From positions 62,001-126,000 of the forward strand of contig NZ_JASNRA010000006.1 of the NCBI RefSeq assembly GCF_030411955.1: 64,000 nt of DNA, in the 5' to 3' direction. Under the pieces are notes generated by a model, which had not been told where the DNA came from, searched no databases, and saw only the letters and a list, made by a program, of their open reading frames with translations. This document shows, piece after piece, positions 29,103 through 37,664 of the stretch. Source of the DNA: Massilia sp. YIM B02443. Its GTDB lineage: Bacteria > Pseudomonadota > Gammaproteobacteria > Burkholderiales > Burkholderiaceae_D. Both the position numbers and the translations under genes were made by a program. Numbering within the stretch: the first letter of the stretch is position 1; each line of letters begins with the position of its first letter.

Positions 29103-29714
29103 CTACAACACGCGGCGGAAGGTCGACCGCACCAGTTCGCGGTCGCCGCAATCGAAATGCCACCACTCGGTGCGGATGGCGAGGAAGCCCGCCTGCAGCA
29201 TCGCCGCCCGCAGCAGGCGGCGGTTGGCCACCTGCTCGTCGCTGAGCTTCCCGGCCAGCAGGAAGCCTTCTTCCAGCGCCGGATGCGAGAGCTCCGTCAT
29301 GTCGTCGAAACCGGTGCCCATGTCCAGTTCGCGCCCCGTCGCATCCACCAGCGTGAGGTCGAGCGCCATGCCGTAGGAGTGGATCGAGCCGCGCGCCGGG
29401 TCGGCCAGGTACAGGCGCAGGCCGGTGCCGTCCAGCGCGTCCCACAGCTGCTGCTGCACCCGTTGCGGGCGCAGGGCGTCCAGCACCAGCGGTGTCAGGT
29501 CCGGGCGGCGCTCCTTGAGCCAGGCCACCACGCGCTCCAGGGCTTCGGCGGCCCGCACGTGCAGCCAGGCGCAGTCGTAGGGCGAATACAGGTCGCGGCC
29601 GACGAAGTTGTTGTCCGTGGCATAGCGCAGGTCGACCCGGATGCCGGCGATGCTGTCCAGGTGGCGGAACTCGGGGTTAGCCGCCACGTCTTCGCTGGCC
29701 ACGGTATGGATCAT
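29103..29714 (-). CDS. D-alanyl-D-alanine dipeptidase, VanX/DdpX type (M15)
   Basis: This is a zinc dipeptidase of 203 residues, predicted cytoplasmic because it has no signal peptide. The M15 zinc ligands are visible: His112 and Asp119 in SIHSYGMALDL, and His186 in TEWWHFD with catalytic Glu183. The family splits D-Ala-D-Ala. VanX serves glycopeptide resistance, but DdpX-type enzymes in Gram-negatives let cells use D-Ala-D-Ala released from the wall as nutrient, which is the likelier role here. The start overlaps the LysR stop by 4 bases. dadA, which oxidises D-alanine, is in the same region. Confidence 0.9.
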   Translation of the reverse strand: MIHTVASEDVAANPEFRHLDSIAGIRVDLRYATDNNFVGRDLYSPYDCAWLHVRAAEALERVVAWLKERRPDLTPLVLDALRPQRVQQQLWDALDGTGLRLYLADPARGSIHSYGMALDLTLVDATGRELDMGTGFDDMTELSHPALEEGFLLAGKLSDEQVANRRLLRAAMLQAGFLAIRTEWWHFDCGDRELVRSTFRRVL

Positions 29715-30616
29715 GGCGTGTTCGGTTCGAGCAGGGCGCGCGCGCTGGCGCCGATGCAGTTGGCCAGCTCGCGCGCGCCGTGCGACAGCGGCGCGTGACT
29801 GGCGCTGAGCAGGTACAGGTGCACGGGAATCGCCGGCGCCCACTGGCGGCACTGCACCTTCGACCGGTCGCTTGACGCAGCGGTGAAAGGATCGAGCACC
29901 GCGCTGCCGGCGCCGGCTTCGACCAGCGAGCGCGCGATCTGATAAGTCTGCACCACGGTGTGGAACAGCGGCGCTACGTCCTGCGCTTCGCAGGCCGCCA
30001 CCATGATCTCGCCCAGCGGATCGTTGCCGGCCAGGCCGATCAGCTCTCCGCGCAGGCCAGCGGCGGATACCGGCGTGGCGCATTCTTCGTCGCTCCAGGT
30101 GCCGCGTGGCGCCACCACGGTCAACAGGCCGTGGGCGATCGGCTCGGCCACGATGCCGGGATGGCGCGGGTCCTGCAGCGACAGCCCCAGGTCGGCTTCG
30201 CCCAGGCGCAGCACGTTGACGATTTCGCCGGTATGGTGGGTGGCCAGTTCGCAGCGCGCCTGCGGAAAGTCGCGCCGCCAGCTGGTGACCGCCGCCGGCA
30301 GGATGCTGGTGGCGATGGTCGGCGTGGAGACCAGGCGCACGGTTTCCAGCGCCCGGCTTTTGAGGCTGGCGGCCAGGCGCCGGATGCCCTGCAGGTCGCG
30401 GTTGAGTTTCTCGGTTTCGGCGAACAGGCGGTGCGCCTCGGGCTTGGGATACAGCTTGCCGCGCACGCGCTCGAACAGCGGCATGCCCAGCTGCAGCTCG
30501 GCGTGCTGCAGCACCTTGGTCACTGCCGGCTGCGAGATGTGCAGCACCTGGGCGGCGCCGCTGATGGTGCCGACCTGCATGATGGCGTGGAAGACTTCGA
30601 TATGGCGCAGACGCAT
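29711..30616 (-). CDS. LysR-family transcriptional regulator
   Basis: This 301-residue regulator has an N-terminal winged helix (MRLRHIEVFHAIMQVGTISGAAQVLHISQPAVTKVLQHAE) and a C-terminal effector-binding domain (VSTPTIATSILPAAVTSW, then ADLGLSLQDPRHPG). Its stop codon overlaps the dipeptidase start, so the regulator and dipeptidase are translated together. The obvious inference is that it senses a cell-wall-derived peptide or D-amino acid and controls the dipeptidase or the neighbouring operon. The ATG at 30616 matches the usual LysR start. Confidence 0.9.
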   Translation of the reverse strand: MRLRHIEVFHAIMQVGTISGAAQVLHISQPAVTKVLQHAELQLGMPLFERVRGKLYPKPEAHRLFAETEKLNRDLQGIRRLAASLKSRALETVRLVSTPTIATSILPAAVTSWRRDFPQARCELATHHTGEIVNVLRLGEADLGLSLQDPRHPGIVAEPIAHGLLTVVAPRGTWSDEECATPVSAAGLRGELIGLAGNDPLGEIMVAACEAQDVAPLFHTVVQTYQIARSLVEAGAGSAVLDPFTAASSDRSKVQCRQWAPAIPVHLYLLSASHAPLSHGARELANCIGASARALLEPNTP

Positions 30617-30705
30617 CGCTTCATCCTTCAGAAAGGTCGACGGCGCGGCCCGCAGCATGCGCCGACCCGTCGAAGGATACAGCGAAACCGGGGCCGCGGC
30701 GCCGC

Positions 30706-31737
30706 TTACAGCGTGCTGGTGCCGGTCGGCGCAGGCGCAGGCGGCGTCGGCGGCACCGGTGGTACCGGCGCGGTTTCCGGCAGCGGTGACGCTGGCGGAA
30801 CAGGCGCCGGGACTGGCGGCACGGCCGGTGCGGTGAGCGGTGCCGAAGTTGGCGGCACTGCGGGCGGCGCTGGTGGCACCGGCTGGCCCGGCATCAAAGG
30901 CACCGGCATCGGCACCGGCGGCACCGGCGGCGTGATCACCGGCAGCGGCGTGCCCGGCGGCGTGGTCAGGACTTCCAGCAGCGCCGCGGTCTCGGCGTCC
31001 GGCACGCCGGCGATGTCGCGCGGGCGGTACTTCATCTGGAACGCGGTCAGCACCGCGCGCGTCTGCACGTCCAGCACGCCGCTCTGCACGAAGCCGAAGC
31101 CGTGGGTGGCCAGCTTGCGCTGGAACCAGGCGACGTCCGGCAGGGTGGCGTCGAACACCGGACGCACGGCGGCCAGGCGGTTGGCGTCCGGCCACTTGAT
31201 CAGCCCTTCCTGCGCCAGGCGCTGCCACGGGAACTGCGGCCCCGGGTCTTGCTTCCTCAGCGGCGCGATGTCGCTGTGGCCGAGGATGTTCTCGGGCGCG
31301 ATGCCGTGGCGCTGCACGATGTCCTTCAGCAGCGGCACCAGGGCGTCGATCTGGGTCTGCGCGAACGGCGCGTAGACGCGGCCCTGCGGCGTGTCCTTCC
31401 AGCCCGGGTTGACGATCTCGATGCCGATCGAGCTGTTGTTCAGCTGCGTGAAATTCTTCCAGCTCGAATTGCCCGCGTGCCAGGCGGCGCGGTTCTCGTC
31501 GACCAGGCGGTAGATCTTCGGCTGCGCTTCGTCGGTGAGCAGGTAATGGGCGCTGACTTCCTGCTCGGTCAGGATCTTGATCGAGCGGGGCGTGTCGGAC
31601 ACGGTGTAGTGCAGCACCACGAAGCGCGCCCGGCTGGCCTGGCCCTTGGCGGTGTAGGTGTCGTCGTATTGCTTGACGCCGGTGGTGGTGCAACCGGCCA
31701 GCACGGACAGGGCAAGAATGGCGGCGAGCGATTTCAT
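30706..31737 (-). CDS. AmiD-like lipoprotein N-acetylmuramoyl-L-alanine amidase
   Basis: This outer-membrane-type lipoprotein amidase has 343 residues. The lipobox is LAGC, with Cys16 as the lipidated residue. The Amidase_2 zinc ligands are His43 (VVLHYT), His154 (ILGHSD) and Asp164. A peptidoglycan-binding-like domain covers about 190-255. From about 265 to the end the protein is a Pro/Val/Ala-rich low-complexity tail. E. coli AmiD, of the same layout without the tail, removes stem peptides from anhydro- and normal muropeptides in the periplasm. The start overlaps the kinase stop by 4 bases. AGGAA precedes the ATG. Confidence 0.9.
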   Translation of the reverse strand: MKSLAAILALSVLAGCTTTGVKQYDDTYTAKGQASRARFVVLHYTVSDTPRSIKILTEQEVSAHYLLTDEAQPKIYRLVDENRAAWHAGNSSWKNFTQLNNSSIGIEIVNPGWKDTPQGRVYAPFAQTQIDALVPLLKDIVQRHGIAPENILGHSDIAPLRKQDPGPQFPWQRLAQEGLIKWPDANRLAAVRPVFDATLPDVAWFQRKLATHGFGFVQSGVLDVQTRAVLTAFQMKYRPRDIAGVPDAETAALLEVLTTPPGTPLPVITPPVPPVPMPVPLMPGQPVPPAPPAVPPTSAPLTAPAVPPVPAPVPPASPLPETAPVPPVPPTPPAPAPTGTSTL

Positions 31738-32684
31738 GGGGGTTCCTGTGAATGGGTTGATGGGGCGGCGCCGGCCCCGAGTGCCAGGCGCGCGGCGGCA
31801 TGATGCGAGCGCAATCCGGTCTGGCTCAGCGAGACGCTGGCCGGCAGCGCGGCGCGCATGGTGTCGACGATGACGGGATGCAGTTCGGCGGCGCGGCCGG
31901 CCAGCGCCACCGGGCGTTCGCCGAAGCGGTTCACCAGCGCCAGCGCCAGCCGGGCCAGCTCGCGCCCGGCCTCGCGCAGGATGGCGGCGGCGGCCGGATC
32001 GCGCTCGGCGCTGGCGGCGACGGCCAGCGCCAGGCGGCCGACCGCGCCGCGTTCGCCGCCATAGATGAACTGGCGCGACAAGGCCCAATCGGCGCCGCCG
32101 ATGTGGTCGAACACGGCGTGCGCCATGGGCGACGCGCGCCAGGCGCCGGGGTCTTCGTCCTCCTTGCGCCAGATCTGGCGCAGCGCTTCGCGCGCGATCC
32201 AGAAGCCGCCGCCGCCGTCATCCAGCACCACGCCACGGCCGCCGGCGCGGTGGAACTGGCCGTCAAGGTCGATGAAGGCGCCGATCGAGCCGGTGCCGGC
32301 GTAGACCAGGTAGCCTTCGCCGGGCGCGAAGCTGGCGCGGTAGGCGATCTCGATGTCGTTGCACAGCGTGACCGCGCCGGGCGCCATGCCCAGCAATTCG
32401 GCCAGCCATGCGGCGAGCTGCGCGCCGTCGCCGCCGAAGCCGGTCAGGCCGGCCTGCACGTGCGCAGGACGCGCGTGCGCCAGCACCGCCTGCGCCAGCG
32501 CGGCGAAGGTGGCGCGCACGGCCGCGCGGCCGGACTCGGTGGCCATCTGCAGCGCGGACAGGCCGCCAACAACGCCTTCGGCCACGATCCGCCCGCCCGG
32601 CGCGGCGAGCGCCCAGCGCGTTTCGGTGCCGCCGGCGTCGATGCCCAGGCCCGGTGCGTCAGTGATGTGGTGGTCGGTGTGCAT
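31734..32684 (-). CDS. BadF/BadG-type N-acetyl amino-sugar kinase (GlcNAc or MurNAc kinase)
   Basis: This 316-residue ASKHA-fold kinase has the phosphate-1 loop LGIDAGGTETRWALA (13-27), the LVYAGTGSIGAFIDLDG adenosine segment and the GGRGVVLDDGGGGFWIARE segment. These are typical of the BadF/BadG/N-acetylglucosamine kinase family. In Clostridium the homologue MurK phosphorylates both MurNAc and GlcNAc. Next to murQ, which needs MurNAc-6-phosphate, a MurK-like role is plausible. It lies 23 bases after the glycosidase gene, and its stop overlaps the amidase start. Confidence 0.88.
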   Translation of the reverse strand: MHTDHHITDAPGLGIDAGGTETRWALAAPGGRIVAEGVVGGLSALQMATESGRAAVRATFAALAQAVLAHARPAHVQAGLTGFGGDGAQLAAWLAELLGMAPGAVTLCNDIEIAYRASFAPGEGYLVYAGTGSIGAFIDLDGQFHRAGGRGVVLDDGGGGFWIAREALRQIWRKEDEDPGAWRASPMAHAVFDHIGGADWALSRQFIYGGERGAVGRLALAVAASAERDPAAAAILREAGRELARLALALVNRFGERPVALAGRAAELHPVIVDTMRAALPASVSLSQTGLRSHHAAARLALGAGAAPSTHSQEPP

Positions 32685-32707
32685 ATGCCAGAGCTATGCT
32701 ACCCGCA

Positions 32708-34294
32708 TTACGGTTTCGGCCACACACGCACGCGCTGGCCTTCGTTGCCGAGGCGGTCGACGGCGCTCACCACCACCGCGTCGGCCGGGCCCAGCCTGGC
32801 GTCGTCGGGAATCGACCAGTCCACGCGCGATGCCGGCGCCACCGCGAAGCGCCATTCGCCGTTGTAGCGCGACCAGATCGCGTACAGGGCATTGGCGCTG
32901 CCGGCTTTCAGCTTGAGGTCGACCGACTTGGCGCGGCGCGCGGCGCTCACTTGCGGCGTGCCGGGACGCTCGCTGCCCATCCATGGCGAGGCCGGCACAA
33001 GCGCGGGGCCGGTATAGCTGGTGCTGCGCAGCTGGTCGGCGATGCCCTTGCGGTTCTGCATCAGGGCGACCATGCTGAAGTGGATGTGGCCGGTCGAGAG
33101 CGGACGCGAACGGGTCACCGCGACCTGCTGCACGATCTCCTGCGGCTGGTAATCCCTGCTGGGGGCGCCGATGCGGCTGGTGAACAGGCCCGGCCAGATG
33201 TGGCGGCCCTTCGGATTCTGCGCGATCCAGTAGTCGAGCAGGGTCGGATAGGCCTGGCCGCGCGGCCCGATCGGCCAGTACAGCTGCGGCGCGAAATAGT
33301 CGACCCAGCCTTTCTCGAGCCACAGCTCGGCGTCGGCGTACAGCTGGTCGTACTGCGAGAAGCCGACGATGCCCTGCGGACGGCGGTCCGGACGGCCGAT
33401 GCCGAACGGGCTGATCCCGAAGCGCACCCAGCTCTTTTCGGCGTGGATGCCCTTGTACATGGCTTCGATCAGGCGATTGACGTTGTCGCGCCGCCACGAG
33501 GCGCGGTCGAGCGTGCCGCCGCCGGCCAGGTAGCGCTGCCAGGCCGGGTCGTCCGGGAACTCCAGCTGCGCCTTCACGCCGCGCCCGTCCAGCGCGGCGG
33601 CATTGCCCGCCACTTCGGGCGCGGCATCGATCGGGTAAGGATAGAAATAGTCGTCGATGTGGACGGCGTCGATGTCGTAGCGGCGCACCACGTCCAGGAT
33701 CACGTCCATGGTCTGCTTCGCCGCCGCCGGCTCACCCGGGTCCATCCACAGGAATTTGCCGTAGCGTTTCACCACCGCCGGATTGGTGTTGGTGATGTGG
33801 TTCGGCGCCGTCTGCGAACGCGCCGCGTCCATGCGCGCGCGGTAGGGATTGAACCAGGCGTGCAGCTCGATGCCGCGCGCGTGCGCCTGCGCCACCCAGA
33901 ATTTCAAGGGGTCGTACCACGGCTGCGGCGCCTTGCCCTGGCTGCCGGCCAGGTACTCGGACCACGGCTCGATTTTCGAGGCATAGATGGCATCGGCCGA
34001 CGGACGCACCTGCAGCACGATGGCGTTCAGGTTCAGGGCCTTGGCGCGGTCGAGGATGGCCACGGCTTCGGCCTGCTGCTGGGCCGAATTCAGGTTGGGA
34101 CGGCTCGGCCAGTCGATGTTGGCGACGGTGGAGACCCAGGCCGCGCGCAGTTCGCGCGGGGCCGGCGGCGGTTCGTCGGCGCTGGGCAGCGGCGCCACGG
34201 GCTTGGTGGCGCAGCCGGCCAGCAGGGCGCCGAGGGCCAGGGCGGCGGTCAGGCCGCCGAGGGTGAAGTCACGTTTGGTAAAGTCGGGCAGCAA
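32708..34294 (-). CDS. Lipoprotein glycoside hydrolase, GHL10/DigH-like
   Basis: This is a 528-residue lipoprotein (lipobox LAGC, Cys28) of the glycosyl-hydrolase-like 10 (DUF187) family. The barrel is recognised from RAAWVSTVANIDWPS, LNAIVLQVRPSADAIY, GIELHAWFNPYRAR, DIDAVHIDDYFYPYP and DYFAPQLYWPIG. The E. coli member DigH (YddW) cuts denuded glycan strands, those stripped of stem peptides by amidases. That fits well beside an AmiD-like amidase, AmpG and MurQ. A C-terminal fibronectin-like beta region covers about 430-528. A REP pair separates it from the ampG-like gene. Confidence 0.88.
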   Translation of the reverse strand: MLPDFTKRDFTLGGLTAALALGALLAGCATKPVAPLPSADEPPPAPRELRAAWVSTVANIDWPSRPNLNSAQQQAEAVAILDRAKALNLNAIVLQVRPSADAIYASKIEPWSEYLAGSQGKAPQPWYDPLKFWVAQAHARGIELHAWFNPYRARMDAARSQTAPNHITNTNPAVVKRYGKFLWMDPGEPAAAKQTMDVILDVVRRYDIDAVHIDDYFYPYPIDAAPEVAGNAAALDGRGVKAQLEFPDDPAWQRYLAGGGTLDRASWRRDNVNRLIEAMYKGIHAEKSWVRFGISPFGIGRPDRRPQGIVGFSQYDQLYADAELWLEKGWVDYFAPQLYWPIGPRGQAYPTLLDYWIAQNPKGRHIWPGLFTSRIGAPSRDYQPQEIVQQVAVTRSRPLSTGHIHFSMVALMQNRKGIADQLRSTSYTGPALVPASPWMGSERPGTPQVSAARRAKSVDLKLKAGSANALYAIWSRYNGEWRFAVAPASRVDWSIPDDARLGPADAVVVSAVDRLGNEGQRVRVWPKP

Positions 34295-34324
34295 TTCGAG
34301 TGTCCTAATTCTTTGTCGTTTCCG

Positions 34325-34436
34325 GTAGGGTTGGCGGCTACGCCGCCGACGCGTCGCTTGTTGGCGGCGCCGGGTTCGTGCCGGATGATCTGGCTGCCAA
34401 CGATCACCGCGTCGGCGGCCGAGCCGCCAACCCTAC
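34325..34436. repeat. Palindromic repeat (GTAGGGTTGGCGGC family) between two operon genes
   Basis: A 15-base arm (34325-34339) and its exact complement (34422-34436) enclose about 80 GC-rich bases. The same motif forms a tight hairpin at 50725-50759. It fills nearly the whole gap between the permease and glycosidase genes. Confidence 0.75.
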
Positions 34437-34438
34437 GC

Positions 34439-35707
34439 TTATTTCTTACCGAACTCCGGGTCTATTCTCACCAGCGCCGCCATGATGAAGGCGGGGATGG
34501 TCGCCAGGCAGGTCCAGATGAAGAAGTTCTTGTAGCCGAGGGTTTCCTGCAGGTCGCCGCTCCACATTCCCGGCACCATCATGCCCAGCGCCATCAGGCC
34601 GGTGCAGATCGCGTAGTGCGCGGTTTTATGCGGGCCGTCGGCCACCATGATCATGTACATCATCAGCGCGGTGAAGCCGAAGCCGTAGCCGAACTGCTCC
34701 AGCGCCAGGAAGCTCGATACCGTCACCAGGTCGGTCGGCTGGGTCTGCGACAGGAACACGAACACCAGGTCGGGCAGGTGGATCGCGAACACCATCAGCC
34801 ACAGGCAGCGCTTCAGCCCCAGGCGCGAGATCAGCCAGCCGCCGGCCAGGCCGCCCAGCGTCAGGGCGATGATGCCGACGGTGCCGTAGGCGATGCCGTA
34901 TTCGGCGGTGGTCAGCCCGAGGCCCCCCTCGCTGACCGGATCGCGCAGGAACGGCGCCACGAGTTTGAGCAGCTGCGCCTCACCCAGACGGAAGGTAAGG
35001 ATAAAGCCGACGATCAGCCAGATGTCGCGCTTTTTGAAAAACGCGGCAAAGGTGCCGAAGAAGTCGCGCAGCGGGTTGTCGCTGGACGGCGCCGGACGGT
35101 CGGTGTCGGGCACCGGCAGCACGAACTGGTGCCAGGCGAAGGCGGCGAAGAACACCGCGGCCATCACGTAGAACACGATCGACCAGGCCTGCGCCACGTC
35201 GCCCAGGCTCACCGCCAGGTAGCCGGCCAGCACCACCAGCGGCCCCTGGCCGAACAAAGTCGCCAGGCGGTAGAAGGTACTGCGCACGCCGACGAACGCC
35301 GCCTGCTGCTGCTGGCGCAGGCCGAGCATGTAGAAGCCATCGGCCGAGATGTCGTGGGTGGCGGAGCTGAACGCCATGATCCACATGACGGCCAGGCTGA
35401 CGGCGAAGAAGGCGGGCAGGTGCAGCACGGTGCCGACCGCGATCAGGGACGCGCCCACCGCCAGCTGCAGCAGCACGGTCCAGCGGCGCTTGGTGCCGAA
35501 CATGTCGACGATGGGCGACCATAATGGCTTGATCACCCACGGCAGGTACAGCAGGCTGGTATAGAAGGCGATGTCGGAGTTCGACACCCCCATGTCCTTG
35601 TACATGATGACGGACAGGTACATCACCACCACGTAGGGGATGGCCTGGGCGAAGTACAGGGACGGCACCCACAGCCACGGGCTGCTGTTCGCTTGCGGTT
35701 TTTGCAT
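34439..35707 (-). CDS. ampG: AmpG-like MFS muropeptide permease
   Basis: This is an inner-membrane major-facilitator protein of 422 residues with about 12 hydrophobic helices. AmpG-like features are the opening WLWVPSLYFAQAIPYVVVMYLSVIMYKDMG, the KPLWSPIVDMFGTKRRW loop and the SSATHDISADGFYML segment. AmpG imports anhydro-muropeptides for recycling. The protein is shorter than E. coli AmpG, which has two extra helices. Context (murQ upstream, amidase and kinase downstream) supports the assignment. The symbol is by family resemblance; another PG-sugar specificity is possible. Confidence 0.85.
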   Translation of the reverse strand: MQKPQANSSPWLWVPSLYFAQAIPYVVVMYLSVIMYKDMGVSNSDIAFYTSLLYLPWVIKPLWSPIVDMFGTKRRWTVLLQLAVGASLIAVGTVLHLPAFFAVSLAVMWIMAFSSATHDISADGFYMLGLRQQQQAAFVGVRSTFYRLATLFGQGPLVVLAGYLAVSLGDVAQAWSIVFYVMAAVFFAAFAWHQFVLPVPDTDRPAPSSDNPLRDFFGTFAAFFKKRDIWLIVGFILTFRLGEAQLLKLVAPFLRDPVSEGGLGLTTAEYGIAYGTVGIIALTLGGLAGGWLISRLGLKRCLWLMVFAIHLPDLVFVFLSQTQPTDLVTVSSFLALEQFGYGFGFTALMMYMIMVADGPHKTAHYAICTGLMALGMMVPGMWSGDLQETLGYKNFFIWTCLATIPAFIMAALVRIDPEFGKK

Positions 35708-35766
35708 GGTTCTTTCGTGCGCCGGGCCGGCGAAAAGCGCTGGGGGCGCGGCGCCCGGATTGAAGC

Positions 35767-36645
35767 TCAGGCGAGCGCCCGGCGCACGCTGCCGTGCGCC
35801 GCTTCCAGCAGCGCTTGCGCCTGCTCGACACTGGTTTGTTTGGACAAGGCCACGATCGCGGTCTTGACGTGGAATCCGCACGCTTCCAGCGTCGTCCGCG
35901 CGGCATCCTCGTCGGCGCCGGTGGCGAAGCTGGTGAGGCGGATGGCACGCCGTACCAGTTTGGCATTGGTAGCTTTCAAGTCTACCATCAGGTTGCCGTA
36001 AACCTTGTTCAAACGCACCATCAGGGCGCTGGAAAAGGTGTTCAGCGCGATCTTCTGGGCGGTGCCGGCCTTCAGGCGGGTGCTGCCGGAGATGACTTCG
36101 GGGCCGGTGTCGAGCAGGATGCCGATCTCGGCCTGCTCGATCACCGGCGCAGCCGGGTTGTTGGCGAAGCCCAGCGTCAGCGCGCCGGCCGCGCGCGCCG
36201 CCGCGAGCGCGCCCAGCACGTACGGCGTGCTGCCGGAAGCGGCGATGCCCAGCACCACGTCGTTCGGACCGACCTCCAGGCCGGCCAGGTCGGCCATGCC
36301 TTGCTCATGGTCGTCCTCGGCGCCCTCGACCGCGACGAACATGGCGTCGTTGCCGCCGGCCAGCAGCGCTACCGCGCGCCCGTGCGGCCAGGAAAAGGTC
36401 GGATACAGTTCCACGCTGTCCAGCACGCCCAGGCGGCCCGAGGTGCCGGCGCCGACATAGACCAGGCGCCCGCCGGCCTCGATGCGCGGCAGCGCGGCGC
36501 CGACGGCGGCGGCGATGCGGGGGCCGGCCGCATGCACCGCCTGCACCGCGCCCAGCTGGTCGTCGACGAAGACGCTCACCAGTTCGGCGGTCGGGTACTG
36601 GTCGAGGGCGGCATGGGCCCGGGACGGGGTTTCGGTGTTGAGCAT
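35767..36645 (-). CDS. murQ: N-acetylmuramic acid 6-phosphate etherase
   Basis: MurQ removes the lactyl ether of MurNAc-6-phosphate to give GlcNAc-6-phosphate and D-lactate. The 292 residues contain the SIS-domain signatures GGRLVYVGAGTSGRLGVLDS and VVLGIAASGSTPYVLGAL, then GPEVISGSTRLKAGTAQKIALN. The length is normal. The ATG at 36645 starts the homology; an upstream Met is unlikely. murQ is the second gene of the GntR-murQ-ampG-digH-kinase-amiD series on the minus strand. Confidence 0.95.
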   Translation of the reverse strand: MLNTETPSRAHAALDQYPTAELVSVFVDDQLGAVQAVHAAGPRIAAAVGAALPRIEAGGRLVYVGAGTSGRLGVLDSVELYPTFSWPHGRAVALLAGGNDAMFVAVEGAEDDHEQGMADLAGLEVGPNDVVLGIAASGSTPYVLGALAAARAAGALTLGFANNPAAPVIEQAEIGILLDTGPEVISGSTRLKAGTAQKIALNTFSSALMVRLNKVYGNLMVDLKATNAKLVRRAIRLTSFATGADEDAARTTLEACGFHVKTAIVALSKQTSVEQAQALLEAAHGSVRRALA

Positions 36646-36675
36646 CGCCGTGTCGCTCCGCGCTGAAGGGGTCGA

Positions 36676-36690
36676 ACCAGTGTAATACCA
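36676..36690 (-). promoter_or_regulatory. Candidate GntR/HutC-type operator upstream of murQ
   Basis: Read on the minus strand, TGGTATTACACTGGT recalls the TGGTATAGACCA-like sites of NagR/DasR-type regulators, but its symmetry is poor. A second TGGTAT lies at 37531-37526, just upstream of the GntR gene itself. Both are weak candidates. Confidence 0.25.
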
Positions 36691-36781
36691 ATTCGACAAG
36701 CACTTCCATGAAAGGATCGGGCCTCATTATGCCCAGAGGTTATGCGGTGCGGCGCAGGTCTCGATGCAACAATGCGCTTGC

Positions 36782-37516
36782 TCAGCGTCGCAATTCGGCG
36801 ACGAAGTCGTAATGGTCGCTGCGGCAATAGGAATGGGTCAGCTCGACCGGCGCGCCCGAGTCCAGGTAGCCGACACGGGTAATGAACAGCACCGCGCGCC
36901 CTTCCGGCACCTCCAGGCGCTTGGCCAGCACGGCGTCGGCGTTCATGGCGCGGATATGTTGCAGGGCGCGCGCCGGCAGGTGGCCGCTGCCTGATAAATG
37001 GGCGTACAGCGAGGCGTCGACCTCTTCGGGACGCGGCAGCACGGCGGCCGGCAGCACGCTCACCTCGTAGGCCATGACGATGTCGTCGGCCAGGCGCAGG
37101 CGCTCCAGGCGCGCCACCTTCGCCCCCGGCGACAGGCCCAGGGCCAGCTGCGCGTCGGCGTCGGCCGCGGCCAGTTCGCGCCGCAGCCAGCGCGAGCGCG
37201 GGGTGTAGCCGCGCTGCTGCAGCTGCTCGGAAAAGCTCGACAGGTTCGACAGCGGCTGCTCGATGCGCGGCGCGATGTAGTTGCCCGAGCCGCGCCGGCG
37301 CACCACCAGGCCCTGCTCCACCAGCTGGTCGATCGCCTTGCGCGCGGTAACGCGCGAGACGTCCAGCTGCTCGGACAGCATGCGCTCGGACGGCAAGGCC
37401 TGGTCGGCCTGGTAGCGGCCCTCGCGCACGTCCTGTGCGAGCCTGCGCGCCAGCTGCATGTAGAGTGGCGAATGGTCGTCCTGGTCGAGCCGGAATCCTC
37501 GGGTGTCGGTGTGCAT
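36782..37516 (-). CDS. GntR/HutC-family regulator of amino-sugar metabolism
   Basis: This 244-residue regulator has a GntR winged helix (PLYMQLARRLAQDVREGRYQADQALPSERMLSEQLDVSRVTARKAIDQL region, about 16-70). It also has a C-terminal UTRA domain (about 90-235, MAYEVSVLPAAVLPRPEEV), which in NagR and DasR binds GlcNAc-6-phosphate or GlcN-6-phosphate. The next gene downstream, murQ, makes GlcNAc-6-phosphate, so the product of the operon would be a natural inducer. It is divergent from dadA across 148 bases. Confidence 0.9.
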   Translation of the reverse strand: MHTDTRGFRLDQDDHSPLYMQLARRLAQDVREGRYQADQALPSERMLSEQLDVSRVTARKAIDQLVEQGLVVRRRGSGNYIAPRIEQPLSNLSSFSEQLQQRGYTPRSRWLRRELAAADADAQLALGLSPGAKVARLERLRLADDIVMAYEVSVLPAAVLPRPEEVDASLYAHLSGSGHLPARALQHIRAMNADAVLAKRLEVPEGRAVLFITRVGYLDSGAPVELTHSYCRSDHYDFVAELRR

Positions 37517-37664
37517 GGGGCGAGGATACCACTTGCGGCCACCCGGCCGTGCGCATGTCGCCTCGGCGCATAGATTCCGGTTATGCCCGCCCGTTCACCA
37601 TTCATTGGCCGCAGCGGCGGGCGGCGCTTAAGCTCCCTGTCCACATCCGAAAAAAGAGTTTGGC

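Noticed and set aside
29103..29714. Vancomycin-resistance gene vanX
   Set aside because: The family matches, but the host is Gram-negative and there are no vanH/vanA partners. A nutritional or recycling role fits the context.
26262..29798. 1178-codon plus-strand frame across SpmAB and dacB
   Set aside because: It is an out-of-frame shadow of two clear genes, with Arg/His/Gly-rich composition.
29715..30083. Upstream extension of the dipeptidase frame
   Set aside because: It overlaps the LysR gene in another frame. The M15 homology and the ATGA overlap fix the start at 29714.
32696..35524. 942-codon plus-strand frame opposite digH and ampG
   Set aside because: It is antisense to two genes with clear motifs and lipobox or membrane segments, and has no domain of its own.
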